DNA from: Glandiceps talaboti
Lineage: Eukaryota; Hemichordata; Enteropneusta; Spengelidae
Assembly (NCBI RefSeq): GCF_964340395.1
Contig: NC_135551.1
Coordinates: 7,820,379 to 7,884,378, forward strand
Direction: 5' to 3'
Length of the DNA stretch: 64,000 nt
In this document: piece after piece, positions 28,659-41,147 of the stretch
Numbering within the stretch: the stretch's first letter is position 1
How the letters are laid out: every line of letters starts with the position of its first letter
Notes under the pieces: model-generated
The model's input: only the letters and a program-made list of their open reading frames with translations
Told to the model about the DNA's origin: nothing
Database searches by the model: none
Program-made: the position numbers and the translations under genes

Positions 28659-29258
28659 CAATCTGATTAAAATCCGATATAGTGCACACATTGCAATTTC
28701 TTTTTGGTTGGTACGTTTACTATTGTTTGTTCTTTTGTGAGTGCTCGTTACATACACCTACCACAACACCATAGGTATTCCCGAATCCAATCTTGTACTT
28801 ACGAGTAGCCAACCAGAATCCGTCTTACAATACAAAACTCAACATTTGAAATTAAAAAGAAGAGAACCACCGAACAATAACAATAACATTGTTGTCTGTG
28901 CTATGTGCTTGAGCTCTTTCGACCGGAGCGCTCTGAAGTACTGTACCCATATGTTATGGCACATTACACGTTTTCATTGGTTGAGTGAATTCACTCGGTG
29001 CTTTCGTGTGGCTCGGGCAAACCTATGGTATTGTGTCAGGTGTATGTAAAGAACGCTTACAAAAGAAAAATTTTCGTGCAGTACCTTTTGATTTATTTCA
29101 AATATGAAGTGCCTCTGAGCACTGTCGTGGATATATGACGCTATATAAATGTTTTTTTTTTTATATTAATATTAATATTATTATTAACAAACGACAGTAA
29201 ATGTAACAGCCAAAAACAAATTGTGACGCGTGCACTACATCGGATTTTAATCAGATTG
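28659..29258. mobile_element. Mutator-like non-autonomous element with long terminal inverted repeats
   Basis: The ends read CAATCTGATTAAAATCCGAT and its reverse complement. Similarity continues imperfectly for about 70 bp on each side through TAGTGCAC and CAATTT-TTTTTGG blocks. The 9-bp sequence CTAAGAATC flanks both ends perfectly (28650-28658 and 29259-29267), a target-site duplication of the size made by Mutator-like transposases. The 600-bp element includes a 102-codon open frame without transposase features. Near its right end is a stretch with GACGCTATATAAATG, resembling a LINE or SINE tail that may have inserted into it. Confidence 0.8.
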
Positions 29259-30532
29259 CTAAGAATCCAATCTATGATTGTTTGACCTACATTACTACTC
29301 TGAGAAGAGTAACAACTGGCAAACAAACATATCCAAGTTTGATCCTTAGCTTATCAGAAACTCCATGTAATGGAGGGGATAAACTTATAACGTATGCTCA
29401 CTGATGGCAAAATTTCTGAGTGACATTACAAATTTCATTTGACATAATCGCTCGTAGTAAGAAAACTTTTTTTCAATGAGACACGAGACTTATCTAATTT
29501 TATAGTAGTATCTTTTCGAAATCTTTTCAGTCAATAACTCTGTCGGCTAACTAGTGCTATCCGTGACATCACATCACAAAATCTCTCGTTACGATTTGAT
29601 ACTACGTTAGGCTAATAGCTCTGCATATGGCAATTTTCGCAATATAATGTTCTGTACTGTATTTATTGATAAGTCTACAGATGATATATATAATTATACA
29701 TCAAACCATACAAGCTACCTCGATGTCTATTATCAAATTTTCTTTACTAGCATTACAGGGACTTCAAAACCTTAGCAAAAAAATGCTTGAAAAAGTTGGA
29801 AACTCCCAGAAATTACCTTTATATTTCTTAGACTAGATTTGCGCAAGATATCACGACATTGTTCCTCGTATTATAGTATTCATGCATGGATCTAGACATC
29901 ATTGGCAATAACTCCTTGTGATATAGGCCCCAAATTTTAATCATATTTTTCTTTGGTTCAACAAAGAAAAATAGAACATTACACATCTTTAGGTAATTCT
30001 CTGTTATCTAACGTCTCTGATTTGATAGTATTATGTTATCACTCTATCCACTTATTACTCAAACAACAGGGATTTCAAGAGTCTCACTTACAGTCACTGC
30101 ATCATAATGTATCGGGAAAATAAGATCAGTTGCCATAGCAACAGAGCAGTATGGCTTCCTAACGATGATAACTTAATTTCGCATGGATTTAGACAATAAT
30201 TGATGATATTTTTGCTGATGTTTCTACTCCGTTTAAAACTGACAATTTTGTAAAATTTCAGATTGATTGATTGATAATGACTTCCTACATATCGCTATGT
30301 GACATCAACCCTTTGTTTTTAAAACTAAACGCATGCAGATGGAAGCAAAGTAGATAACTTTGCAAATATTTAAAAGCCTTTTAAGATTGTAAGTAGGAAA
30401 ACAGCTACTGAGCTCAATTTTATTGGAAGTGGTTTAGTAAATTTTGATAACTGAAAAAAAAAACGTAAAATAATCTCATTTAATGGTTCTTATCGACATC
30501 AAAGAAATCATAAACAATATTTCAAGCTAGCA

Positions 30533-30812
30533 TACTGTAAACCTTAAAATTTTCGCTAAAGACTTATTTTCACTTATTTCGCTAGAAAACAAAAATGCGA
30601 AAATAGGTAGTAACTAAAATGTCTTCTTTTACATAAACACAATGTACCACTGCTAGTCTGGTAATTAGTAAAAATTAGTTTTAAATACATGCTGAAAATT
30701 GTACAATTTTCTAGCAGTGTATGAACACAATGTACCACTGCCAGTCTGGCAATTAGTAAAAATTAGTTTTGTATACATGCTGAAAATTGTACAATTTTCT
30801 AGCAGTGTATAT
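30533..30812. mobile_element. MITE family A, copy 2, with internal duplication
   Basis: It starts TACTGTAAACCTTAAAATTT and shares the family interior. About 83 bp (from AACACAATGTACCACTG to AATTTTCTAGCAGTGTATG) occurs twice in tandem at about 30638-30720 and 30723-30808, making this copy longer than the others. Confidence 0.6.
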
Positions 30813-32866
30813 TGTGATCGTATCAAATTTTGCTCTAAACATTTTTCAGTTTCTGTACCTGAAGTCATTTTTACATAAAAAAAACCCACCAACATGAAAA
30901 CAGAATCACTTTCTTGACTAAAGTCTGAGTAAGGACATGTATATGTAATCATTTTTTTTTTGTGCAAACTATTTTATTGCAATCCAATACACATTTAAAA
31001 AATGATGAGGCAATAGGTACACTTTCATCAAAAATTGTTTATCCACTGAGAAAAAAAAAATCAAGCCAAAATGCACAGAAATTATATTTCCACTAGAAGT
31101 TTTGTGCACCAAAATATACATATTCACCCTTTAGCCAAACTCAAGAGACTTGGCTATTTGACTTAATGTTCCCTAGTAGACTATTTGTAACATACACATT
31201 CATGATCTACATACTATTAGGTAATTTTGCAAATTTATGTTCCTGTTTTACTTGATACATAACAATAATTTGACTGTTGAACACAGCGTGATTATTATAA
31301 AGGGAATCTAAAACGCTGAATGACTATACACAAAACTCTTTTTTCAATTAGAATCCTGCTGTGTTCAGTAGTTAGTCACATATAGAGTGAGTAAAACACA
31401 AGAATCTCAACTTGCCAAATGCTTTACACCGATCATTAAAAGTATATTATTATGTATGCACTAGTCATCTGGCAAACACTCCCTGTTTTAGCTGTGCTGT
31501 TCTACCGATTGACCCGCTGTCAAATCAGAGATACAACAAAGTCTCTGCTCCAATTCACAGCATTATCTCTTGCACTTTGCTTTAGCTTTAGCATAGACGT
31601 TGGTCTTTTTCCAACATCTAAGATTTCAGATAAATGCAACATTTTTAAATAAAACATTCGGGGGAAAAAGAACCATATTCTATCTAATTAATGTCTGTAA
31701 AAATTGCTGTTCCAATTATGTAGGAAATGACATTTTGACATGTGATTGGGAATTCCTACATCTGTGAGTCACATGACTGACATGTGATGCTTTACAGGAA
31801 ATGCCAGGATATTATTGAACACAGTAAATGACTAACAGACCGTATCAGTTTTTCCTAGGGTTCTAAAAGGTGATCAAACTTTCAACTACCATTTCACTCT
31901 CTCTCTCTCTCTGCTATGATTCAAGATTGTTACTAAGTATAAGACTATACATGGTCAGATTTTTGCATTGATGTGTTTCTTTGTCTTTGTACATCCAAGA
32001 TTTGATGATCTCTCTGTTCTGTCTCTCTCTCATATCTGGGCCAGCACTGACTTTCCCACTTGCCATATACACATACACATGTCTAAGAAGAATCTTTGGG
32101 GTGGGAATTTTCAGACATTTTTAATTCTATGCATATTTCCATCTTGGAACCTCTTCAAATTCATAAAGTCACTGCATCCATTTTTTTCTACTGGGTTGGC
32201 TCGTAGTAAGAGTTATTTTTTTATTGGTTTGTTCCCTTTTTTTAAAAATAATTTGGTAAAAACAAATTTACAATTTTGTAAGTTGATAAGTTAGGAATAA
32301 TGTTGCCTGTCTATGTCACTGATCTGTGACTCTGATAGCTTTCACACTACTCTCAGCTTGTTACAGCATCCTATATCAAGTGGGTATTGCAGTTTGAAAA
32401 TATTTCCACAAACTGATTGGTCACAGTGGGGAGTGATTACACACATCAGATTGTTTAATTATTCAAATGAAGTCATTATGTAAATGTACACATGTAATGC
32501 AATGCATGCAGAATAGAATTTACAAACAGGTACATGTTATGAAAATTCAAACATACAGTAGTATTCTCACAACATTTTGGGTAGTGACTTAATATTAGAA
32601 TGGCTACTATACCAAGCTGATGGTATGTGAGTTATCGGAATCACACATCAGCACCGTAGACAGACTAGAGATATGCTGACTGTATTTTGTTTGAGTTCAC
32701 AAACAAACTGAGTTATATAGTAAACATCACTATTATTGGTATGCCTATTGGTCCAACTGATTTTCATGTTTGTATTTATAATATTTCTTTGATCTTTCTC
32801 TACGCAGTGTTCTGATTTTCCCCACACAAATTCAGAGATATCTCTGGCTTGAAATAGTCTGGTGGT

Positions 32867-33215
32867 ACCATGTCTGGTCAAAGTCCTCAATCAGCACAAA
32901 AAGTTGTTCATCCAATCAGTGAACCCCAACTGTTATAGTGATGAAAACAGTATAAGTAGCATCCTGAGCTGACAAATATAGGTTGGGACACTACAATAAC
33001 TGTCCCAATAAACACTAACTTTATGAGGGACTGTTATTGGTTAAAAGTTTGTGATTAATTAACAAAGACATGATGTTAATGACTGCGTGGGTGGCTGTGG
33101 ATGAATTTTAAATTGTACATGTATCTCAGGCATATTAGGACTTCTAGAGTAACGACTTTGACTATACTGTGAGTGGAGGTGTAAATCATACTGATACCGT
33201 ACAGGAACTAGACTA
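32867..33215. mobile_element. Dispersed element family C, copy 2
   Basis: Same orientation and order of blocks as 17232-17610, including CCCAATAAACA, TTTATGAGGGACTG and GTGAGTGGAGGTGTAAAT. In place of the TG run it has the short mixed GCGTGGGTGGCTGTGG. The 3' block GTGAGTGGAGGTGTAAATC also occurs alone near 12398. Confidence 0.6.
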
Positions 33216-33894
33216 GGCTTGACATTGTTTTTTTGCCTGGTATATTCAGACCAAACTCAGAAACAGCATTGCTGAGCAAGAAAGCTGTGTCTCTGTCTAA
33301 ACCAACACATAAAAACTCTCCAACAATTATACCCACTTCCCAAAGTTTTTCAGGCTTGAACAACTTAATATTAATTTGCAAATTTTCCACTTTTTTTTAC
33401 CCAATCAAAAAACCTGTCTTATTTACAGTAATTTGTGTTTGTATATATAATACGGGCCAAATGCTAAGAACTACTATTACTAAAGACACAATAGAGGAAC
33501 CATGAGAATTGCTGAGTTAACTTTAATGGTAACAAGCCATCAGCCCTGGAGTGAACAAATCACTAATTGGTGAACAGAAAAAAATGTGTGTCTAGAGTTT
33601 GCAAAAGTTGTTGGCAACTCTGAAGAGAGGTTGACATTCCTACAGTAGAAAAGACTATCTGATTGTAATGGTTTTTGTTCTTTGTACCTGTCAGGTGTTT
33701 TTAGGGATGTTTTGCAGACAGACATTTTTGTTTAAAGTCAAACACCAGGATGTCCTGAGGTCAGCAAGGTGTCTCCTTGTCAGCAATCTTTAACAGTTTT
33801 TTTTAAGGGCTTGGCAAAACAAAGAATGATAAAAGTACATTGTATGTATGTACTGAAACTGTAGTTAACAAATATTAAGCCTGTCACCATCAAA

Positions 33895-34290
33895 ATTCTA
33901 TACCGGTTCTGAACCGAATCAAATTCACTTCTCCTGTCCCCAAATATATGCCCTTAAATCGGTTGTGAACCAATTCAGTTGTGCTGGTAGTTCAAACCAC
34001 CTCAGAGGATAATTTCAAACTGGTTTAAAGCAAATCGGTTTGGAATCAACTTAACTTGTCATAATTTGGACAGGAAAAACCGACCTAGAACTGATTCAAC
34101 TTTGATTCACATCATTTTGTGACTATACATCATTGAATCAAGTAAACTGGATAAAATTTGACATGTCGATAAAGTACACCAAAGTGAATCAATTCATATC
34201 CACTGCTAACATTTTGTGTCAGGATATAAACTGATTTTGAACTGGTTTAACTGAATTGATTGAGTTTGATAAAGTTCAAAACCAATTCAT
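33895..34290. repeat. Cluster of GGTT-GAACC-GATTCA-like imperfect palindromic motifs
   Basis: Variants such as CGGTTCTGAACCGAATCAA, ATCGGTTGTGAACCAATTCA, AATCGGTTTGGAATC and GAACTGGTTTAACTGAATTG recur about ten times in both orientations, at irregular spacing, over 400 bp. Confidence 0.55.
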
Positions 34291-34334
34291 ATGACGACAG
34301 GACTATAGTTACCAATCTTTACACTTCAGTACTA

Positions 34335-34930
34335 ACCATTTTAAACAAAAACACTGGTAGGGAACCATGGTAAAATGACGAGGGAACTCAGGTAGATTTT
34401 ACCTACTTACCACCCTTAACAAAAACACTGGTAGGGCACCCTGATAAAATGACTGGGGAATTAACTCAGGTAGATTTACCTACTTACCATCATTAGCTAA
34501 AATACTGGCAGGGAACCCTGGTAAAATGATGGCAAACTCTGGTAGATTTTACCTACTTACCATCATTAGCTAAAACACTGGCAGGGAACCCTGGTAAAAT
34601 GATGGCAAACTCTGGTAGATTTTACCTACTTACCATCATTAGCTAAAATACTGGCAGGGAACCCTGGTAAAATGATGGCAAACTCTGGTAGATTTTACCT
34701 ACTTACCATCATTAGCTAAAATACTGGCAGGGAACCCTGGTAAAATGATGGCAAACTCTGGTAGATTTTACCTACTTACCATCATTAGCTAAAATACTGG
34801 CAGGGAACCCTGGTAAAATGATGGCAAACTCTGGTAGATTTTACCTACTTACCATCATTAGCTAAAATACTGGCAGGGAACCCTGGTAAAATGATGGCCA
34901 ACTAGTAGATTTTACCTACTTACCATCATT
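34335..34930. repeat. 73-bp minisatellite, about 8 units
   Basis: Unit starts are spaced exactly 73 bp from 34481 to 34846 (ACTTACCATCATTAGCTAAA, then CTGGCAGGGAACCCTGGTAA). The five central units are almost identical, while the two leftmost and the last are diverged. The same monomer occurs singly elsewhere in the window. Confidence 0.95.
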
Positions 34931-35890
34931 AAACTATTTCACTTGAACCTGACGTCATCTTTACAGCCAGCTCTGACAATAATAATACTAACTAGCATTT
35001 ATCAAACCTAGTCAGTCTAGTTATCACTGGATAAATGTTTGAAGTTATTCTGAAAATATTACATCCTAAATATCATAAATTGAAAAGAAATGACGGTACT
35101 TGGAATATCTGAATTGTTTACAGAATCACATGCCTCATTTTTTATATCAATTGGCTAGAATCCTTAAACTACTGTCATTTGAAGGACCCCTAACTTGTTA
35201 GTGATTTGCAAGCATCCCTTAACTTTCCTCTGATAGCTATCAGCTCATCCATTATAAACGATAGAAATATTAAAGTCTGATATCTGTATGAGTAAACCAT
35301 AAAGATTGAAATCATATATCTACACTGATATTCTTAACTATAGTGTAATATATGACTCTTTTCTGTTGCAATTCAGCTGAAAAAGAGAACCCTGCAAACT
35401 TGATAACGGCAAAGTTTTGCTACGTACTTTACTAAGATACTAAGTCTAAACCTGGAAGGCAGTAACATTACACAAAAACAATATAACCTCTATCTTGGTC
35501 TGATAACAAGAAATGACAACCTACAGCTATGATATATATCATGTAGTCTTTACAAAGTGGGGGGGTTTTATCTCTGTTTGGTTGATATACTTAGATACAA
35601 TCACTTTCCCTCGTATATTACAAAACTGTTTACATACATCTTAAAAGCTGAGGTATAACAGATAAAAGTATATCTTTTACTATGGTGTACTAGTCTTAGT
35701 GATTTTGTTCGGGGCGGTATAAACTACATATTATACTCTACAAAGGTAAAATCTGCCTTAGTATCCATAGCCTAGAATCCAGCGTCGTCGTAAAACCACA
35801 GCCTCTTTGACGACAACGTCCAAGACGCCCCCTGTCATGAGGTATTTTGCTGTGTCGTGGACGAAATATCAGCTCTGGTTGTTGATAATG

Positions 35891-36451
35891 AGAATCCAGT
35901 CGTGTGGACATTTTTACTTTCTCCATTCCCCTACCATGCCTGGCATTTTGCTCATAGCCATTTACTTTAATGAACATTCAGCCAGAAATCAGGTGCAAGT
36001 TCTCTGGGTTTTTACATTTTTGCCGCTGTGAGACGACATCAAAAGCATGGCCATGTGATTTCTCGCGTACGGCCCCTTCGCTTGGAACAATGTCCCTCTA
36101 GAAGTGCGCCAGTCACCCAGCCTTGATATTTTTAAGAAGCGCATCAAGACTTATTTGTTTAGCCTACTGACATCTCTATATATCCACACTTTTGTAAAGC
36201 GCCATTGAACATTGCTACGTAGTGGAGTTTGGCGCTATATAAATCTCTTTGATTGAAATCTCTTTGATTGATTACAACCTTAAACTGAGAGAGTTTAGCT
36301 GTATGATGTAAAAATCATTACCATATACATGTAGTCAGTCATCACTGCAGGAAATCATAATCTAATTTTAGGTTTCAATAAACATCCACTGGCAAAATGT
36401 CAGGCATGGTAGGGGAATGACGAGAGCAAAAGTCACTATTTGGCTGGATTC
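35891..36451. mobile_element. Foldback element interrupted by a LINE fragment
   Basis: The left arm (35891-35970, AGAATCCAG through CCATTCCCCTACCATGCC and GGCATTTTG) recurs inverted at 36378-36451. The arms are about 75 bp. Between them lies the LINE 3' end at 36036-36275. Related AGAATCCA and CCATTCCCCTA blocks also occur near 40050. Confidence 0.5.
36036..36275 (+). mobile_element. 3' end of a CR1-like non-LTR retrotransposon, 5'-truncated
   Basis: Codons 36068-36205 read YGPFAWNNVPLEVRQSPSLD, then IFKKRIKTYLF, and stop at 36206. This is the conserved C-terminal tail of reverse transcriptases in CR1-like LINEs (the LWNSLP-IR-S-S-FK-LKTYLF pattern). A short 3' UTR with GGCGCTATATAAAT and repeated CTCTTTGATTGA units follows, as expected for a LINE 3' tail. 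The upstream frame is broken, and the reverse transcriptase and endonuclease are missing. Confidence 0.75.
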
Positions 36452-36599
36452 TAGAGTCCCAATCATTTTTACTGAGGTCCATACCAAAATTATGGTACAA
36501 GATATAGAAATCTATGTTAGGTTTTACCAGATTCCCATTTGTTACTGGGGTTTCCCACCAAATTACAGTTCGTGGTATAGAAATTATAGTTATATTTTG

Positions 36600-37100
36600 T
36601 TTTGACACTATAGTTTGTTAAATAGGTCTATTCCATAACATTCTTAATTTGATTGGTAAACTAATAAGCCAATAGAGGGAATAGTTTGTTCGCAAGGTCA
36701 ATTATTGTTATTTGACTGGTAGGCTCAGTGCCAATGGAGGGCACAGTTGCTGGAAAGGTCTGTCACTATAACATTGAATTTCTTATTTTACTGGTACATG
36801 TAGGGTCAGTGCCAATAGAGGGCATAGTTGCTAGAAAGGTCTATCACTATAACACTGAATTTCTTATTTGACTGGTAGGCTTAGTGCCTTGGACTTGAGG
36901 GCACAGTGTGTTGGAAAGGTCTATCACTATAACATTCTTATTTGACTGGTAGACTCAGTGCCAATAGAGGGCATAGTGGTTAGAACGGTCTATTACTATA
37001 AGTTACTATCGGGTATAACATTATTAATTGACTGGTAGGCTTAGTGCCTGGTACTTGAGGGCATAGTGTGTTGGAAAGGTCTATTGCATACCATTCTTAC
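36600..37100. repeat. Degenerate tandem array of 72-88 bp, five units
   Basis: ACTGGTAGGCTCAGTGCC then GAGGGCACAGTTGCTGGAAA, GGTC and ATCACTATAACATT recur at about 36719, 36793, 36874, 36946 and 37034. Confidence 0.8.
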
Positions 37101-37707
37101 ATTTCATGAATTACAATATTCTGAAAAATCTAATCTTTGGTCTACCTATGTGTAACTACTGCGCATTGAGCATATTACAAACAATAATTGAATCTATGAG
37201 GTTAAGACGACAACAGGTTGTTACATCTTTAACTATTACCTGGAACTGTCAAAGCCATCGTTGAGACATAAATGATAAGAAATGTTCACCATCTCATTCA
37301 TGGAGTTAACAGGTTTAATTGGTAGCAGAGTGGACAGGAACTGATGATTTGGGGTGACGAATGTTTACATACAACTCCACCTATACAGGTCAGTGACCCT
37401 ATCTTGATAACTTAAACCAATATAATTTTATCTTTAAAAGTCACATGACAATTACAAGGATCTCATTAACATACCATGCTCACTAATATTGAAACTCTAT
37501 AGAGTAGCATAGCATCGATAGCAGTGTAACTATCATGTACTTGTATCAAGTAGTCCACAAACTATAATACGGTGTGGGCTCGTTTTCTATGATCTCTCTC
37601 TGGACAAATCTACCCAAAAAAATCTAGTTTTAAAATTTCCTGCTGGGGAAAGGTTGAACAGCGCATGTCAGTACATGTAGCAATCCATCACACACACTGA
37701 CAGGCAG

Positions 37708-37860
37708 TTGTAATAATAATAATAATAATAATAATCTTTATTTATACTGGATAGTTCTTTAAGCATTTAAACACTTGTCTCCCAAGAAGTCCAGTGAGGG
37801 CCATCCCTCATGGGTTCAGTGTTAAGTATTGGTTACTTCGCTCAGGTCTACAAACTCAAC
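37708..37860 (-). mobile_element. Possible retroposon 3' end, minus orientation
   Basis: An AAT repeat (about 37713-37734) adjoins CTTTATTTATACTGGATAG and a moderately GC-rich stretch to about 37860. Read on the minus strand this looks like a short retroposon body with an ATAAATAAAG and ATT-repeat tail. The family was not identified. Confidence 0.35.
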
Positions 37861-39889
37861 CTCCAGTTTTAAAGTAAGTCATGTGAGAACGTGATTACGT
37901 CATCATGTTTACAGCCATACTTCAAGTTCAACAGCATTAAACTGCTATGGACAGTCAGTGGTAAGAACGGAATGTCGTGCTGAAGAAATCCATTTGACTA
38001 TACGGTGGAGACAGATCGTAGAAAACAAGCCCATATGTATAGTTACTACTAATATAGTATAAATATAACTTAACTAGTGATAAATGTTGGTAAAAGCCAT
38101 TGTTATACAAAGTGAATTTTTACTAAGTCAAAGTGATTTTTACGGTGTTTCCAGCACCAGTATTCCCTTTATGATTTTTATATTTGGCAGCAACAAAAAA
38201 AATTGTAGGAATATCAAGTACTATTGAGGATAACACAAGAATAGTAGTTCTTAATTTTTTATTATGATGAATATTGACACATTGGTTTCTTAAAACCCTG
38301 ATGAGATAAAGAAGTCAAAACATAAAATTTACAAATAAATTGATATGGACCAAAGTATTATATTATTTTATCTTGGTGTCATGAAACGAAACTTTCAATG
38401 AGTAAATAAATCATTAGTAGCCGATAAAAGAGAGGTTGATTCAGCCACCGTAACTATCACTTCTTTCCTGTTGTATATATATTATTAATATCAACATCAC
38501 AATGATTGTACCGGTATCACACTACATACGGTTCACCCAATACATTGATAAATTGACAATACATTTAGCTATATATACTTTCACTACAATAAAGTAACTA
38601 CCATATATATTTAGGCCAGCTATTTTTATTTCTATGTGTCTCATCACCCTTTTGATTCCTAAAAAAAAATAATTAAAAAATTGTCCAATCAGAAAAAAAA
38701 TTATGTCCCTGATGCAATATCACAAGTTTGCATCTGAATGAAAATTGTCATCTTTCGCTGAAACTTAGGACCAAGAAATGGATGGTTTACAGTTTCCTTT
38801 TGACTTTAACTGTCATTTCTAAGGCTTGGCATACCATTATTAAAAGTTAAGTACAATGAAATGAAAGTATAAGTTACCATGTAGATGATGTACACATAAT
38901 TGCATTTTTTTCATTTTTTTTTCTACCTGACCAACCCAACCCTCAATCATAAGGTATTACAAAGGTAAACATAAAATTACAAAGGGATGCCCCTATCTCA
39001 CTTCTATGACCTCTGACCCCCGTTGTACAGGGTTTCACTTTTTGTTCACATGGCTAAATACACAGACAATCTATTTTCATTGATGTAAATTAAGCAAGAC
39101 ACAATTACAAGTTGTACACACTATACATACATGTGTCTACACACAAAATATGAAATATTGATAATTCATCCATAAATAGTATTTCCATGCCACAACTCAT
39201 ATATTAAAAATTATAGTGATATTATTATCAAAAATATGAACATTTATGGCAACATAAAGTTTCTAATTATGAAATCACTTCCTGGTTAATATCTTTATAT
39301 TTTGAAGAGAGCACCAAAGCCTGTCATAAATCATATAACTATAATAAATCACCTTTTTTCTAAAACTCATTAATTATTGACGATCTTAGTTCTTTGTTTA
39401 CTGGGACTAATGTATTTCACTTTTCAATTATTCAATTCAATTCAATAAGATGATTGCAAACTGTTATCAGGAGTTTTGGAAGAATTGAAATACAACACGA
39501 CATTGCATATACAGCTACAAATCCACCGGTGAATTGTGTCTGTAACAGGCCATGTACAGATCCTCTGATCCTATATAGTAACAGGGTACACTTGTATGTG
39601 ATTGTACCATGTGAAATAAGTGCTGTTAGTTACAGGGTGTAAGATTTCACAGCTGTGCTCACAGACATGTAACAGGTCTGTTGGCACAGGCATGTACATG
39701 CATACAGGTACGCAATTTCTGTCTGTAGTCACATGACTGATACAGGGATGCACACACAGATGGGTATATAGAGATGTGTGTACATGCATGCACAAGGACT
39801 TTTTTCCAGAGGTGAAATTTTATTTGGTGGCACCATATTGAGAATACATACATACATGTACTTTCTCTACTGAAATAATTTGTAGCAGT

Positions 39890-40450
39890 GACTTCTCATG
39901 GCTTAGTGTGATCTATTTACAGGTCTGTGTTAAACATTGACTCCTTAGGCTGATGGTATTTGATCAACCTAGCCTGGAATCCATGGGGACTGGCTTTTTT
40001 ACATTCATCTTTCCAATCACAAAGATGAATGTAAAAAATTCAATTCGCATGGATTCTAGGCTATTGGTCACCCCATTCCCCTAGCAAAACCACTTTGCCT
40101 GATGGTATTTGTTCATGGGCGCATAACAATCATGACTCCTTAGGCTGGTGGCATTTTATTCACAGGTGAAAAGCAATGACTCCTTAGTAGGACACATTTT
40201 ATTGACAGGACTGAAATGACTCCATCTATACATGCTATAGTATAGGTATTTCACTCACAGGTCTATTAAAATAACAGTGACTCCCTAGGTAACTGATATT
40301 TTAATTCACCAACCTGTAGCAATGATTCCAATGGCCAATTGACTCCACAGGCTGTGGCGTTTATATAATTCTATTTCACAGTTCCTTTAACATTGACTCC
40401 CTATGCAGCTGATAATTAATCATCAGGCCTGTAGAAGTGATGCCACAGGT
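39890..40450. repeat. Degenerate array of about 60 bp, with a hairpin at 39970-40063
   Basis: Blocks TTGACTCC-TAGGCTGATG, TTTCACAGGTCTGT and GTGACTCC recur about eight times. Inside it, TAGCCTGGAATCCATG with TTTTTTACATTCATCTTT is followed by its inverted copy ending CATGGATTCTAGGCTA, giving a 94-bp hairpin. Confidence 0.6.
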
Positions 40451-40935
40451 CAAAAATACATGGCTGTGAGTCAATACACCTGCAAATCTATCTATTGAGG
40501 TCAACATGTATGTAATTTTGTTAGTGATTGTGTTACGCAGGTTGGTATTAGCGGCGAATTACAAACCTATCGTTCTTAATTGATGGCCTGTGGTGGTGAC
40601 TAGGTATATTTTAAGTATCACTGCCAGCACATTAACATCAAAGAAAATGACCATTTCATTATATGGGTCTTATTTCATACCTGATTGCTTCATTGTATGA
40701 CTTTTCTGTTAAAAACCGTGATAGTGTTAGTAGTTGTTGTTTCTGCTGGTATCTTTTCTACAAAGCTGCATTACATCGTCTACAATAATCATTTAACGTC
40801 ACGTCATTAACCGCAATTATCACATAAATAAAACCCATCAAACTGGAAGAGTTACCTGCAAATCCTACAACCCTGCACTAAAATACTAAACACAATAGTG
40901 GATATAAAATTATACTGAAATTGTTTCATGGCAAA

Positions 40936-41147
40936 TACTGTGAAAACCTGGAAATTTTCCCAACAGACTTATTTTTGCTTATAAACATTTCGTTGGAAAA
41001 GAAAGACGCAAAAATAAGTAGTGACTAAAATGCCTTCTTGTACATGAACACAATGTACCAGTCTGGTAATAAGTTAAAATAAGTCTTTGAGAACTAGCTG
41101 AAGACTGTAAAATTGCCAATTTTCTAGTAGCAAAAATGTTTACAGTA
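40936..41147. mobile_element. MITE family A, copy 3
   Basis: It starts TACTGTGAAAACCTGGAAAT and ends CAAAAATGTTTACAGTA, so both termini are intact and TA-bounded. This is the cleanest copy for defining the family's inverted repeat. Confidence 0.65.

Noticed and set aside
28741-29049. 102-codon open frame inside the Mutator-like MITE
   Set aside because: It starts at a non-ATG codon, has no transposase motif or known domain, and lies within a short non-autonomous element.
34335-34930. CRISPR-like array
   Set aside because: Units are contiguous 73-bp tandem repeats without unique spacers, in an animal genome.
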